Positions 47,001 through 60,150 of a stretch of 64,000 nucleotides of DNA are shown piece after piece. Each line of letters starts with the position of its first letter. Position 1 is the first letter of the stretch. Position numbers and translations under genes: made by a program. Source of the DNA: Halichondria panicea. Its lineage: Eukaryota; Porifera; Demospongiae; Suberitida; Halichondriidae. The notes beneath the pieces were generated by a model. The model was given only the letters and a program-made list of their open reading frames with translations, was not told the DNA's origin and did no database searches. The stretch is from assembly GCF_963675165.1 (NCBI RefSeq), contig NC_087379.1:7966339-8030338 (forward strand), given 5' to 3'.

Positions 47001-49122
47001 GACTGAATTCCATTATTTAAGTCCTCCAACGGTTGCTGTAATTAAAAGACGTAATTATTTGTGATGTCAGGCTCAAAGCAGTCGGCTTTTCTTTTATTAT
47101 GCACATGCATTTGATTTGTAGAGCTGCTGTTAAATACAGAGACGAAAAATCAAACCGTACAGTTGGTCCACTGCATACTGAAAGATTGCACTCAACACTA
47201 GAATAGCTGTGCGCTTAAGCGCCACCATAATGTTTTGGGGGTTATAAAAGTTGATTTAGGCGCTGTAAACTACGCTCACTGCACACTCAGTTTGGGGCAA
47301 ATGGTAAATTCCAAAAATAAGTGTAACTATGATCTATCACACAGATGTATTGTCAGAAGTTATTATTATGCTCTCACTCTTGTAGGATGGGCGGACTCCA
47401 CTTATGAAGGCAGCTAGGGAAGGTCACACTGACAGTGTTAGACAGCTGCTCTCCTCAGGAGCCGTGGTGGACCTGGCTGACAAGGTGAGTATCTGATTGT
47501 GTTTATAGGCAGCATGTTTGTGACCATTAATTTTCATCATTATTTTGGTAAATGAAATATTTGCGCATGTACTTACAATTATGCACATTGCCAGTATTTT
47601 AATTGTTACGTTTTGCTTATAATTTTTACGCTTATCTTGCTTAATTATTTGTGTCTAAGTTGACGAACTGGGCTACATAATTTTACGCTTATCTTACTTA
47701 TTTGTGGGCTACATACGTTTTCTTGGGTATGTTGTACACAAATGAATAATTATGATACGTACGTAGCACTTAAAAAGGTTGTACAGTTTAATAACATAGC
47801 ACATCATTGGATAGTTGCATTTTTGCTCTTTGCCAATCCCTTTCCTTACTTTATTTATGGTCTATCGCACAGATGTGTTCTCAAAAGTTACCGTATGCTC
47901 TCACTCTTGTAGAATGGGTGGACTCCACTCTATTGGGCAGCCAGTAAAGGGCACACTGACTGTGTTAAAGAGCTGCTCTCCTCAGGAGCCGTGGTGGACC
48001 TGGCTAACAAGGTGAGTATCTGATACTATGTCTATAGGCAACATGCTGGACATTACCCGAGGCCGTGCCGTGGCTAGCGGGTATAGTAGTCGTCTGGTCT
48101 GTTTGTTTGTGTGTGACACAGTCTACTCCCCTGGATTCCATAGCACTGTGTTTACAGCATGGATAGCCTTCACACAAGTTATTAGTTTTCAGATTTTGAT
48201 GTTAAAGCTTCGTAAGCTTGGACTTACACGGCTAGCTAGCTACACCTGGCCTTTATTTCGAGGTACGTATTTACAGCTAAAGTGATCCCGTACCAGGAAC
48301 AATGGAACAGGGTCACTAATTTAAAAGTACATGTAGAAAGCCTAGATATGATTGTGGTTGTTGCTTCTTTGCTTATCCTAGCCCCAGAACATACTTCTAA
48401 CACTCCAGTCTTCTTTGCTGACATTGCTGTGATCCTAGTCCATATACACTACTCAAACTCTAGGCTAGCTCCTGTTACTTGCTGCTTAGGAAACAGGAAA
48501 ATAATTTAGTATACTTAACAAACAGCTTTACATGTACCTATACTTCTTACAGTAGTTAATGACTGAACAGAGCTGTCATTTGTACCTAAACAGATAACTC
48601 TTAATGTGCTATTACCATGCCAGTATCGCTCTGTCAGCAAAGTACATGTCATACGCATTAGACCACTTTACCTCTTACAATGTACGTCTCATCCCTTCAT
48701 ATGATCATCATCACAGAATGGAAAGACTGCTCTGATGAAGGCCAAGAGATCACCTCACTCTAACCCTTCAGTAATAAAGCTGTTGGAGGAAGCTACTGAA
48801 TCACATGTGAGTCCATACCTCAATAATGCACACACTGATCACAGAGGAGGTACAATTAGCCTCCTCTGCATTGATCATAAGTGTTTTAGTTTAAGAGTTT
48901 GTTGTTCCTGAATTACAAATACTGTAACATTCATCAAAAACACAAAAACAATGTGTTTTCCTTTCACCATATAAGATATAGTTTCACTAATCAGCTCTTA
49001 TGTTTCTATTTAATTAGTGGACTAAACCCCTGCATGTATGGAGTGCAAACTACAGTTTCTAATTTAACACACCCAAACAAGCATACTTACCATTACATGT
49101 GCCCCCCCCACACACACACACA

Positions 49123-49181
<59 letters not shown>

Positions 49182-52100
49182 CTATCTATTTATTTTAACT
49201 AATGCCTTGTGCTAATTTCTAAGAACCAAAATTAGAGGTTAATGATTGTTTTATGCTTACCTATAGAAAAACCACATAGACCCATCCCCATTATATAATC
49301 AGATACTACCACCACAAAACCTGGCCCAGACAATACAGGCCTGTTCCTAGGCCTTATAAATTAAGCCTCCCTCAAGGTCAGATTTAGTTGACACAATTAA
49401 GCTAAGTTGAAGTATTACAGCAGCCAATATCAAGTCTAAGATAAGTTCTATACTTTATGTCAGCATTACCTCAAATGTGAATATAGCTTACAATCAGCAT
49501 GGCCCCAAGTGAATAGCTTACAATCATTATTTAGTTCTGAATGCAATTGCAACAGATGAATGGGGAGGGTTGGTGCACCGTTAAAGACTCTTTAACCCAT
49601 CATTCTCGGCTCTCAAGGCCGAGCATCTGTTTGCTTTTTCTATATCTGTATGGTTTTGTGCTGTCTAATTTTTTTTGTTTTTTTTTTGTTTGTTTCTGGT
49701 AAATCCTTGTCGTAAATAGACTTAATTAGCATCAGATGTTAAAAGTAAATTAAGTGAGCATCCCGTTTGAGCTAGTAATATGAGCAGTGGACACAATTCC
49801 ACCCAAAAGTTATTATTTATTATTTTCTTATAATTTTATTTTGAGGCCTCAAACACACACACACACACACACACTCAGTCATGCTCGCAGCATGTTCCAG
49901 TCCTCCCTAAGAACTGGACCGTTGCCACTGACACAGAAACGTGAGTGACCATTGCACAGTTGAGTCACTAGCTTTATGAATGTGAGTCAACTTTAGGAAG
50001 AAGCCAGTCTACCAGAACAAGGCAGCAGGGGAAACCCTCTCCACGCCACCTGGATGTAAGTGTGTGCTTTTGCTGTATCCAGCACATGGTTCTGTGTGTT
50101 TTACCTCCTGTGTAGATCCCCTGCACCAAACCTCCGCACACCCTGATGTCACTTTTTATGGTGAACCTCAAGAGAAGGAGTTCACCTCCAGTGGTGGCCA
50201 CGCTGACTTTGATAATGGAGTTGAAGTGACTGTTCCAGCTAATGCTGTCCCAGCAGGGACCTCTGTGGGCATTAAAGTCCAACCCAGCCTTGCCCCTAGG
50301 GATGTGTTTATGATGCCTGAGGGCATTCAATCTGCCAGTCCGTCCTACTTGATCTCTGGTGAAGGTCTAAACGGAGAGGTGACCCTGAGCATGGAGCATC
50401 ATGTACGAGTGTCCACCCAACAAGAAGCTGATGACCTCCTCTTTCTCCAAGCTGACTCGTCTCCCAAGAGATCTGGTTCTCATAGTGTCTATGAGTACCA
50501 GGTATCAGAGGGAAGGTCAAAGTTCACTCCTGGAGGGAACACTGGGAGACTGACGCTGGGCACACGACTGAAGAACTTCTTTAAAATTGGTCAGAGAAGA
50601 ATAAAAGGTGAGTATTTGGAAGTGTGAATGACTTCCATTTCAACAACAACATGTACAGGCAAAGCTGACAGTAACCTCTACACTGTCAGAGTCTACCGGT
50701 CTCCTCCACACACAACTGGGGACAGAATGGCTCTTGTCATTGTCAGCTACTTTAACCGTTTGTTTCTCGATGTACGTACATTGCAGAGTAAAGTTTTGTG
50801 ATTCGTTGAGCACAATACGTAAATTACTCTTTCCCCATCACAGTTCTTGCGGAGGTTTGAGGTTGACGTCATTCCCCGAGAGTATCCACACTTGTCAAGT
50901 AGCCCTGCTGATATGACAATCAAACAACCTCTTTGTTTTGTCAAAGTCGATGCAGTACTGGAGCTAGTCTGTGACCCAGCCTGGAGGAGTGTGCCTGACC
51001 AGAGAACGGTGAGTGTTTTCAATAATTATAGCCACAGGCAAAACCTTGTATTGTAAGTGAATTTTCACATTTTTCTCGTTAAAAAGCGATCCCCTTTTTT
51101 CTCCCCACGTTTTCAGATTTCCCAAGAAGAAGTGGACCTGCCAGTGATTGGTCAGTTCTTGCCAGAGGAGCTTCAGTACTATCCACCCAGGATAGTGTGT
51201 CGGTTCTTCCCCGAGCAAGGAGCTGCCTCCTGCACCACATGCACTCTCTCACTGTGCGGCTTTGACAAGCCAGTCAGTGTGGACATGGCACTGCTCACTC
51301 CTCAGAGATCAGTGGACACTAAACAACTCAAGGTGTCTCACTCAACCTCTATAGTAAAGCCAATATATGAATTTTAGATAGTCCATCAACCCAATGTTCT
51401 GTATACTGTATGTGTGTATTATGGCTCTGTACAGTATGTTGCATACTTGATACCCAAGACCTACGTCCTTACTGTGCTTACGTGTGTGTACAATCTACAA
51501 TGCATGCATGTGATTGTAGGAAGCCACTGAAGTACTGAGGAGAACAGTTGGTGAGATGACCACCTCACAGCTTGGCTCTACTGTGGATACTGTACTGTCA
51601 CTAATGGAGAAAATGACAGCTGCACTTCAGTGAGATGTCTACTATTTTAATGGTAGTGCTGTATTCACAATATGTCCCACCTCAGGTCATCTTCTCTGAG
51701 TGAGCTGACAGCCCACACTGACTCCATACGGACAGAGATAAAGGCTGTCCTTGTAGTGACCAGGAGGGTTGTCCAGGAGTGCACAGTACAGAGCATCAGT
51801 GAGAACATGGGAGCCAGTCTCTCTAAGATGGAGATTTTATCTCACCAGCTTTGTCATGTGGCCAGGGTCAAACTCAGATACTGTCTAGGTGAGAACGTGT
51901 GTTTATGATATTAAGTGTTAGCTCTCATTCTCAATGGTACAGACCAGTCAGAGGAGACAGCTGCTCTTATTGACCTGGTGGAGAATGGAGCTAATCTGTT
52001 GAGAGCTGTGGACCGTCTACTCAGGGACATGCACACACTCAGTGGAGTCAGCGGTGAGTGTACATTGTCAGAGTCTGTGTATCGGTATCTATACCTACCG

Positions 52101-53104
52101 TATAGCGGGTATATATTTCGAGGGTATACATTTTTGCGGAAATGCCTTTAGAAATTATGGTTTTCGTGGATTTGATTTTCGTGGAATAGCAGCCTATTTG
52201 CAGCATGCATGCATACGATTAAATTCGCAGTACATGCTTAATCCATGACAACCACGAACATGTATACCCTCTATACGGTATTATGTTTTGATTTTAGATC
52301 AATGATTCTGCTGCTCAACAGGAACCCCCCTCCCTCCGTTTCTTTCAGCTTCCATAACATGGCAGTTACAGTAGGATACCGTGTTTGAATTTTAAATTCA
52401 AAGAGGGGGCAAACCAAAAGGAGGGTGGCAAAAGCCTCCCTAATATCCCCTGAGATTAAAATAAGCTAATATTCACGTATTGTCGAATTTGCTGTTTTTT
52501 TTCCTCCCAAAACTTATAGCCAATATATGTAGAGCTACAAAATGCATCTTTTAGTTTTGATGTAGTTAAGTTATGACCTCCTGAAAGAAGCTAGCGCAAT
52601 AGCTAGGTGCCATATTCCTTTCGAGTTATGCACTCGCCGAATTTCTTGTTTCTTCGCTTTTTCGCGCTTTTCTTTTCCTGGCAATCCTAGCAACGTTCAC
52701 ATTGCAAATGTTTTTTAGTTTTGATTGTACATATGGTTCACATCATGTACTTAGGTCTCCAGTGTGTGGGCGTATCATGCTCTAACCATTTCCTCTCTCT
52801 TGCAGGTAACGCTGGCTACAGTGTGCTGGTGAGCTGCAGTGAGAAGATAGTCCAGTCACTCTCTGAGGACCCGAAGGCCTTGGCCCTCCACCTCCTGTCA
52901 GCTGGGCTCATCACTTTATCTATTCTTGAGAAAACCAACGAGTTGAATGAGACCAAGAGAGAGAAGGCCACCAGACTGTACACTGCCCTGCTGGGTGTGG
53001 TCAAACACCACCCCCACAAGTACCACGAGTTTGTCTCCACTCTCAGACTCAACCCACTACACACTGACTTGGTCACACAATTAGATAGTTTGTCAAAGAC
53101 ATGA
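44068..53104 (+). CDS. ANK-ZU5-CARD signalling protein
   Basis: Seventeen exons: 44068-44163, 45073-45171, 45878-45976, 46402-46500, 47386-47484, 47913-48011, 48717-48806, 49891-49940 (or from 49879), 49997-50055, 50116-50607, 50659-50771, 50844-51008, 51117-51332, 51520-51629, 51686-51888, 51943-52053, 52806-53104; about 832 residues. Start MADVHSAVWAGDLRALRDAI. Residues 1-227 are ankyrin repeats; exons 2-6 are each exactly 99 bases, phase 0 and one repeat (GWTPLM.AA..GHTD..RQLLSSGAVVDLA). Residues about 264-427 form a ZU5 domain (GGHADFDNGVEVTVPANAV). The next 165 residues may be a UPA-like module, then a helical stretch. The last exon resembles a CARD (ALALHLLSAGLITLSILE, YHEFVSTLRLNPLHTDLV). 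ZU5 plus a death-fold is the layout of PIDD, UNC5 and ankyrins, so a cytoplasmic scaffold for caspase or immune signalling is likely (inference). Confidence 0.85.
45367..48362 (+). repeat. Tandem duplication of about 1.5 kb carrying two ankyrin exons
   Basis: 45367-46860 and 46861-48362 are highly similar direct repeats, both starting ACGAGCTAGCTTGCTGAAAGG and abutting exactly. Each holds two 99-base ankyrin exons and their introns. A more diverged relative of the start lies near 44590 (AGAAAGGTTAGAGTTAGTG), so the process has run more than once. Confidence 0.8.
49109..49180. repeat. CA microsatellite
   Basis: Nearly pure CA tract in the intron between 48806 and 49891 of the ANK-ZU5-CARD gene; a second short one lies at 49853-49874, just before the exon. 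Confidence 0.9.
52098..52278. mobile_element. MITE with CCGTATAGCGGG ends in last intron of ANK-ZU5-CARD gene
   Basis: Ends CCGTATAGCGGGTATA and the complement of CCGTATAGAGGGTATA, flanked by TA on both sides. Same terminal motif as the elements in the TMEM131-like intron but a different centre (GGTTTTCGTGGATTTG). Confidence 0.65.
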
Positions 53105-53614
53105 TTATGCATGAGATTGTGTTGTGCATGCTTTTGCTTTAGTTTTACTTCTTTTACTATTTTTACAATCTTTACTCAACAAACTTTAGCTTTTTTGTGC
53201 TTTGAATTTACATCGTTAATTAATAACAAAATTTTGGTTGGAGTCTATTCATCTGCATGGGTCCAAAATTACAGCTGTATACTATATATGTACCGCCTCA
53301 TTGCAATTATAAGCTATATCATCCCCGATATGTATACCGCAATCCAATTGTAAGCTTATACCCCCTGAAGCAATTTTTAAGCTAGTAGTATAATTAGAGA
53401 AAAGTCAGCTGAACTAAAACAAGCTGTTTTGATATGGAACTGCACATGTATAACGTACATGTAATTTACGTGTTTCTAGAAGTATCATTCATAACAAGAT
53501 ATACTAAAAAAAAAAGGAGCAAACAAACAAACTATAACTAGCTAGCTACCTTACTCTCAATGCAGCTTCACTATAAACTGTTCACACACACACACAAACA
53601 TACACCTCAATCAA
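53105..53614. other. Spacer between ANK-ZU5-CARD gene and MATH pseudogene
   Basis: AT-rich; contains the 3' untranslated sequence of the upstream gene and a short CA run (53583-53598). No exon recognised. Confidence 0.5.
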
Positions 53615-54277
53615 TCAATGCAACTCGACTTCATAGATCTGGAACACCAGCGTGTCTTCATGCAGGTATGGTTCCAGTTCTGTGTGAGGAATGAATGTAA
53701 TGTAACCCCACTCTCCTTTCCCCACTTCCCCATCTCTCACTCTCGTGCATACACTCTCAACCACGTTATCGTCATACATCACTGAACCCCATTTCTGTGG
53801 TTCTGTCCGTGCTGATCTAGCAGTCGCAATGAAATAATCCCACGAAATGGCCATTTTTTAGATAATCGTCAAACTCTCCTCTCATGAAGTGTAAAAACAC
53901 AGACACGTGAGTTCCTTTTCCAAAACCGTTGCCGTTAGCAATCACCTCAAGCATATCTTGTAGCCCTGGTGATTGGGTTGGATGTCCATCGATCGCTGTC
54001 TCTCTTGTGATCACTGAATCGTGTCATATTAAATGTTGGGGGATCCACATCGAACACAGCTTTGTACTGAATGGCTGCACAATTACTTGATGTCTTCGAG
54101 GTGGATCAGAGTGTCCTTGATTTCGTTAACAAAGTTTATCTGCCATTCTTCTTGCTCTTTAATCAAGGTGGACTTGAAACTAGAATATAGTGTCCTACTT
54201 GCTTCACTGTTCAGTGGGTGAGTTCCAGTCTCTGGTTCTGCTCTCTGGAAACAATCTTCCTCATGATCAACGTCCAT
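53615..54277 (-). pseudogene. TRAF-type MATH domain pseudogene
   Basis: In shifting frames on the minus strand one can read, in order: a short helical piece (EEWQINFVNEIKDTL), DVDPPTFNMTRFSDHKRD, then GNGFGKGTHVSVFLHFMRGE, then WPFRGIISLRLLDQHGQN, then MYDDNVVESVCTRVR and a final stretch ending DTLVFQIYEVELH before TAA. This is the order of a TRAF MATH domain, which binds receptor tails and adaptors in TNF/Toll-type signalling. At least four frame changes are needed, one at the A-run of CTAAAAAATGG near 53858, so it is decayed unless the assembly is wrong. The RING and most of the coiled coil are absent; the third duplicated block starts just beyond it (near 54364). Confidence 0.75.
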
Positions 54278-57200
54278 GGCTATTCTCTAATGTGGTTTGC
54301 TCGGGTTTGTTTACATTCTTTCATCACAACCACATACTCTCTTAGAGTGTCTGCATTCTCATTGCATGCATGTGAGTATACATTACCCAGCAGGTCACAA
54401 GTTGTTAATGGTTAATTCATAATGCCAAGACACAATAATGTCATCAGCTAGCTACTAAACACATACAGCTCTCAAAATGACAACTGAACGATCTACTAGT
54501 AGCTATACACGATAACAATAATAAACTAGATAGCTGGCTAGATAATCACTCGCTAAAATGCTGATACTAGAGCTAATAGCAGACAACTCAATTGAAATGA
54601 GGTTAAGTTGAAATCGTTATCCAAAATTCATAGTCCAAATCGTTGCAGTAGGTCAGAGGGGGCTTTACTCAGTCTTGCTTAGTGGGGGTTCAGATTTCTG
54701 TTGGGCCCAGGAAAGAAGTGTTGAACTATCAGCGTTGCTCAGGCTCCAGATACTTTGGTTCTCAAAGAGGTCATAGGTGGTGGTTGAGAGTGTGGTGTCC
54801 TCGGAGGGTGAGGTTGGGTCGGTGGTGCCACTGTTGATAGGTAGGGGGCTCATATCGGAGGTGATGTCATTACTGTAGAATGGAGCAGTGTCTGTTGACC
54901 ACATGTTGGGGCTGTCCCAGTTAGGACTGGTGCTCTGCAGAGGAGAGAGAGGGAGTATCATGATCAGAATAATATACACAGTGTATACTGTACGTCTGCT
55001 AAAACATACACACACACATATATATACCACAAGGAATGTACAGTCATAAAACAATCTACAAAAAAAAAAAAAATAATGTCTCACCTTTCCCTCCCCAGCA
55101 GGCCAGCCAGCACTCCTAGACCTTCCTGGTGCCAGACTCTTGCTGGAGACAGAGCCCTTCTCCCCGCGAGACGAGAACTGTTGACCCGGAGCACCCACGG
55201 CCGAGACAGCAGGGAAATCAGTCACAAACTCTCCTCCTAGATCACTCTCCATGCTGTAAGTACGGCTCCTTCTTGGTCTCTCTGGCAATAGATTACTTTG
55301 ACGATAGGGAATCAAGTCAGGGTCTTCCGGGGACTGCTCGCTGAAGTCTGGATTGTCCCATCCTCTCGATCCAATAGAGGAGGGGCTAACATCTGGTCCA
55401 AACTTGGCAGGGGACTAGGTTGATCTCTTTCCATAGCAGCAATAGCTCTTTCCCGTTCAATAAGTTTCATAATGTATTGTCTCTTTCTCAAATACTGCTG
55501 GTCATATACTCCCCCCTCCTCCATGGGTGGCACTTGGAGCCTGTGTGAGTGATGGTGGTGGTCCCACGGTCCTTGTGGACGATAGCTGTACTCTCGTGCT
55601 CTCTGCATGCACAGGTGATGCATATACGCTTCCATATTCGGATGCATGTGTTGTCTGCCATGTCCGCTCTTTGGTGCCATCATTGGTGAGCGACCACGAT
55701 AGTGCTCTCGACTATGACGCCCCATAGGCATCGGTGGGAAGTCCTCAGGCCCACTGTACGGTTCGTCCATTGCCATTGGATTGTGGTGTTCAAGTGAGGG
55801 ATAGTCACTGTACGGCATATGCGATCCCTCGGGGAAATACGGTAAAGGTGGTGAGGGGGTCATCGATTTGCCTCCTCGTAACGGATGTGGTCTCTTAAAG
55901 TACGACCCCTCAGGGTAGGGACGCATGTGGGCATCATCAGGAGTTGGTGGTAAACCAGGGGGTGGTCCTCTGGGCTGGGAGTTGTGGTCGGGACCAAATT
56001 TCCTCGGATCTGCTCGTAGACTTGGGCCAGATTTCGGTGCAAAAGTTGGAGATGGATAAAATGGTTCTGCGTTCAGGGAGAGTGTAGATAGAGGCGGCTT
56101 GAACTCATTGTCGCTTGAATTATGAGAAGATTCATCTTTCTGTGGACTCAGTGGTGCTTCAATTGGTTTCGTCATTTCAGTTTCACTTTGCTCGTCTTGT
56201 TCCGGGAGTTGGTAGTCATCATCTTCCTGTCCATCGTCAGGTTTGTCACGATCGCTCTTCTGCTTCCTACGCATAATGGCCGAGTTATTGGAGAGTAAAG
56301 AAGCAGCCAGCTCGTGAGGAGAAGTGGGCAGACTCTGAGAACTGCCTTTACCAGAGTCCACACTGAGTAGAGTATGTGTCACACCATCCGTTTCAACCAA
56401 GCTATCAGAGTCCATTGGAATTACGATAACAGGTTCTTCAATCAACTCGCTCCTTATGATAGGTACAACATGCAGAGTTTGTGGCCGCTGTCTAACGTTC
56501 TCATCTGATTTCAGCTGGTGTTCGAGAAGATTGTCCTCAACTAGTTGTGTGATCTTCTCAACAACGGGTGATTTAATTTTCTCGGAAGGTTTTTTGCCAG
56601 TACTGATATTCTTAGTACCGTAAGTGGCGGCTTGATCTGGTGTTCTTGAAAACGAGTCAGTGAACGTCTCTTTAGTTTCTTGTTTTGTGGTCTTAGTTGT
56701 ACGACCAGTCTTGATGGCAGTACTGGGAACAGCTGGGGACACGAGTACCGGTATTTCATTGCCCTTGTTTGGGGATACGTCGATAATAGTCGTCTCTAAT
56801 AGTTTATTGAGTTCATTCTCAGTAGTTTTGACACATTGCACGTTGGTTTCAGTTTCAGTTTGTACCGTATCTTCAAGAGGAGGTGTGCTGTCGTTGTCAA
56901 GTTGCTCAGTGGAATTAGACGAAGAGGAATCTTTAAATGAACCAACTAGTTGCTTAGCGTCTGTTTTGTCCGTATTCTTTTCTTTCTCTCGTTCTTTGTC
57001 TCTCCCTCTCTCCTTTTTACGAGCTTTCTCCTCTTTTTTGATCTGTTGTCGAGGTTTCCTCTTTCCTTTCATTCGAACGGTACTAATTGGCGGTTCTTTT
57101 TTGTCGATCAGTTCTGTTCTTGGTGACATGACCTTTGTACTCTCGGGCGTGTCGGGAGGATGGATGGTTTGGCCAGTGTTGGGCTCCTTGGTGACAGGTG

Positions 57201-58869
57201 GTGGAGGCTTCTTCACTTCAGCTACCACAGTTACCACCTACACAGAGAGATAGAAGTATAAACTGTAAATCAAGTATTATGTGGGGAATGGTGTATTTAC
57301 ATGCATGTACATGTCACTTAAAAAACAAGTACAGACCTGACAAGCGTTTGTGTATTATTTCCGATTATTATAGGAATATTAACGGCTTACGCATGTACAT
57401 GTACATGTACAGTACACAGAATATACAAATTACAATGACAATTATTAGTGTTCAAACATAATACGTATATATAATGGCTTACACATACAGTGTGTGCAAT
57501 ATTAATTTATCTAATTAAGAGACTGACCTGGCTAGGTGTTTTCACTTCCTCCGACTTGTCGGTACCCGTAGATGCCGAATCACTGTTGCTAGAAACAATG
57601 CTACTCTCCGAGACCTTCCTCTCCAGCTCCTTCCGTCCGGACGGGGGGAGGGGTGAACTATCAGGCGTTATCTTTAGAGGCTTCAATTTTCGTACGATTT
57701 TTGATTTTCTCACATTCGCTGGTAGAGAGCTCGGATTAGTTTCCGTGGGTGTTTTTGAAATGATCTCGCCTTTGGACGCGCTTTTTTCGGGGATGGTTTT
57801 CTCGCTGCTACGCTTCAGTTTGGTAGGGGATGAGCAGAGTTGCGCTGGTGCACCGGTAGTTGGAGTACAAGGTTGGGTCTGCTCTCTAGCTCCAGTGTGA
57901 TTGTCCGTGCCTGTTCTAGGTGGGGAGATGACACTCGGCTCAATAACAGGAGCAATGGGGATCTTGAGGGACATTCCCTTCGGCGTGGAAGTAACAGCCG
58001 TGTGTGATCTAGACGGAACAGGTTGCAATGAGGTGATAGTTTCCTGTGATGATGGTTTTCTCTCGATCTTGTTTTGTACCACACGATGTCTGAGAGTGGG
58101 TATTTCTTGAGCAGTAGTGGGGGTTACTAGCGGCTCAGGCTTAGGTTTAGATACGGGAGTGTTCTTATCGGTAGAGGGTTTAGGAGGCTCTCGAGTTACT
58201 TCAATTTTCATAGATTGACCAGTGGACTCAGACTTCTGGTTAGAACTGCACGAAAGAGAAAAACACAGATAAAAAAGAACAACCATATACAATTAAATGT
58301 AGGTAGCAAATAAACTTTACTTCATACAAAATAGATGCATACTTCATTGAGTAAAAAACAGAGAAAAACAAGCAACTAATCGTAAGTATAAATATGGATG
58401 TACACAACGAACTCTGCACTCTGCACTGACCTTTTCTCTCCTAATTCCTGGACCTTCTTGGACAGCACATCCATAGACTTTGACAACTTCTTCAAATCGA
58501 ATACTTCTCCGGAGCCTTTCGTTGCTTTCGCCTCAGTTTTATAGGACACAGAACTACTGCTCCTCATTCCGAACTTGGTCTGCACGAATACTGTAGCTAC
58601 AAGGCAGAGTATCACAAGCAGCCAAAACGGTACAGACAACCAGGCCAGTGTTTTCTCCCATTCGGGCCGAGGCTGTAAGGCAATACACGCCGCTAATAGT
58701 TGGTGGGGGAGGATGGCTAGTAGAGGGTAGAGGAACTCGTTGCCAGTGGAGGTTTGTAATCGTAGAGTGGTGGAGACTTGGGTCAGTGTGTAATCTGGAG
58801 TGAACCTGCACGTATGGATGATGAGATTTGTAATACACTGTTGCAAGATACGTACTGTACATCAGTATA

Positions 58870-59073
58870 CTGTATAGCAGGTAATTTTCGTTGGTGAAAA
58901 TTTACGTATGAATTCTACCCATTTAAATAGTTTGTATTTTAAATATTCGTACAGCTCAGGATAGTGATGTTGAACCTATTGCGATAGAATTTCATAGTTT
59001 TAATTTTCGTATCATACTCTTCAATACGAAATATCCGAAAATTTCAACCATACGAAAATAACCCGCTATACGG
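58870..59073. mobile_element. MITE, same insertion as in copies A and B
   Basis: Third occurrence of the TA-flanked element (see 3811-4014) in the same intron; the left end reads TATAGCAGG instead of TATAGCGGG. Confidence 0.7.
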
Positions 59074-59529
59074 TATATACATGTAATTATACTGTGATAC
59101 ACACACTGATAGAATTCGCTGAAGGGATTCTGACTTACGTTATTTCAATTTTCTTTGATCGGTTTGGTTTAATGGTGATGTCCTTGTTACAGTTAGAGAT
59201 AACGAAGCCTCTCCCCTCACAACTGCCACCCTCCAGTCCAATGATACGCAATGTGATGGAGGTGGAGCCAGAGTTATGCATTCTAAAGGTCTTGGTGAGC
59301 TTGAGGGGGTCTGTTAGCGGGTCCACAACAGTACCAGCTGTGTGTGTGTGTGGGGGGGGGGTCAGGAGTGTGTGTACAGGCACGCTATAGCAGTAAATGT
59401 AGTTACAGCATCTGTCTGTATGTAACACACAACACATAACTTATTGAGAGGCATGGAAATAATACGTACATTTTAAAATGAACAATAATTACGGAAAATG
59501 TTAAGTCTCTAATGGTGCCTAATAGCTGG

Positions 59530-59587
<58 letters not shown>

Positions 59588-60045
59588 ATGCTTGACCTAC
59601 CTAGACAGTTCTCCATGACAGAGTTGGGGAACTCAAACATGAGAGGTTCAGTGCCGGGATGGACACTGTCGATAGCAAATGAACCCTGAACCCCACTCCC
59701 CTGCACAATGACGTAATCAAACACAGTCAAGTTGTTCCTCAACAAAAGCAGCGTATTCAACTCCTGGTCTACTTTAGGGCTGAAAGCAACCGCCATTTCA
59801 AACAGTTTGCTGTGTGGAGGCAGTAACGTTGTAGCCAGGGCTGTCTCAGGTGATGCACTAGATACAAAACTGAAGGAATTTGACAAATGAGAAAAGTTGA
59901 GATTTCGTAGTCGTGGGTCGAATCGGTCCAATAGAGAGTCGATGATGGTTTGCGGGTGAGTATAGTAACTGAGGAAAACTGGCTGAACCAGTAGGGGCAC
60001 GTCTGACGGGTTCGTTATGCGGAGACGGTGAATCTATAGCAAAAG

Positions 60046-60150
60046 AACGAGTGTGGTAGGTAACTAAAGAGTGTGATAGGTAACTAAAGAGTGTGGTAGG
60101 GAACTAATGAGTGTGGTAGTAAACCAATGAGTGTGGTAGGCAACTAATCA
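60046..60150. repeat. Short tandem repeat, unit about 20 bases
   Basis: Same array as at 4987-5126 and 20685-20825, with fewer units. Confidence 0.7.

Noticed and set aside
49590-49640. tRNA-like or SINE-like segment resembling 2755-2815 in reverse complement
   Set aside because: The similarity is short and imperfect, and no cloverleaf or A/B box could be supported.
56660-57253. Plus-strand open frames of 197 codons opposite the TMEM131-like long exon (also 17325-17918)
   Set aside because: These are antisense shadows of the Ser/Thr-rich coding exon; the minus-strand frame is supported by exon phases and homology.
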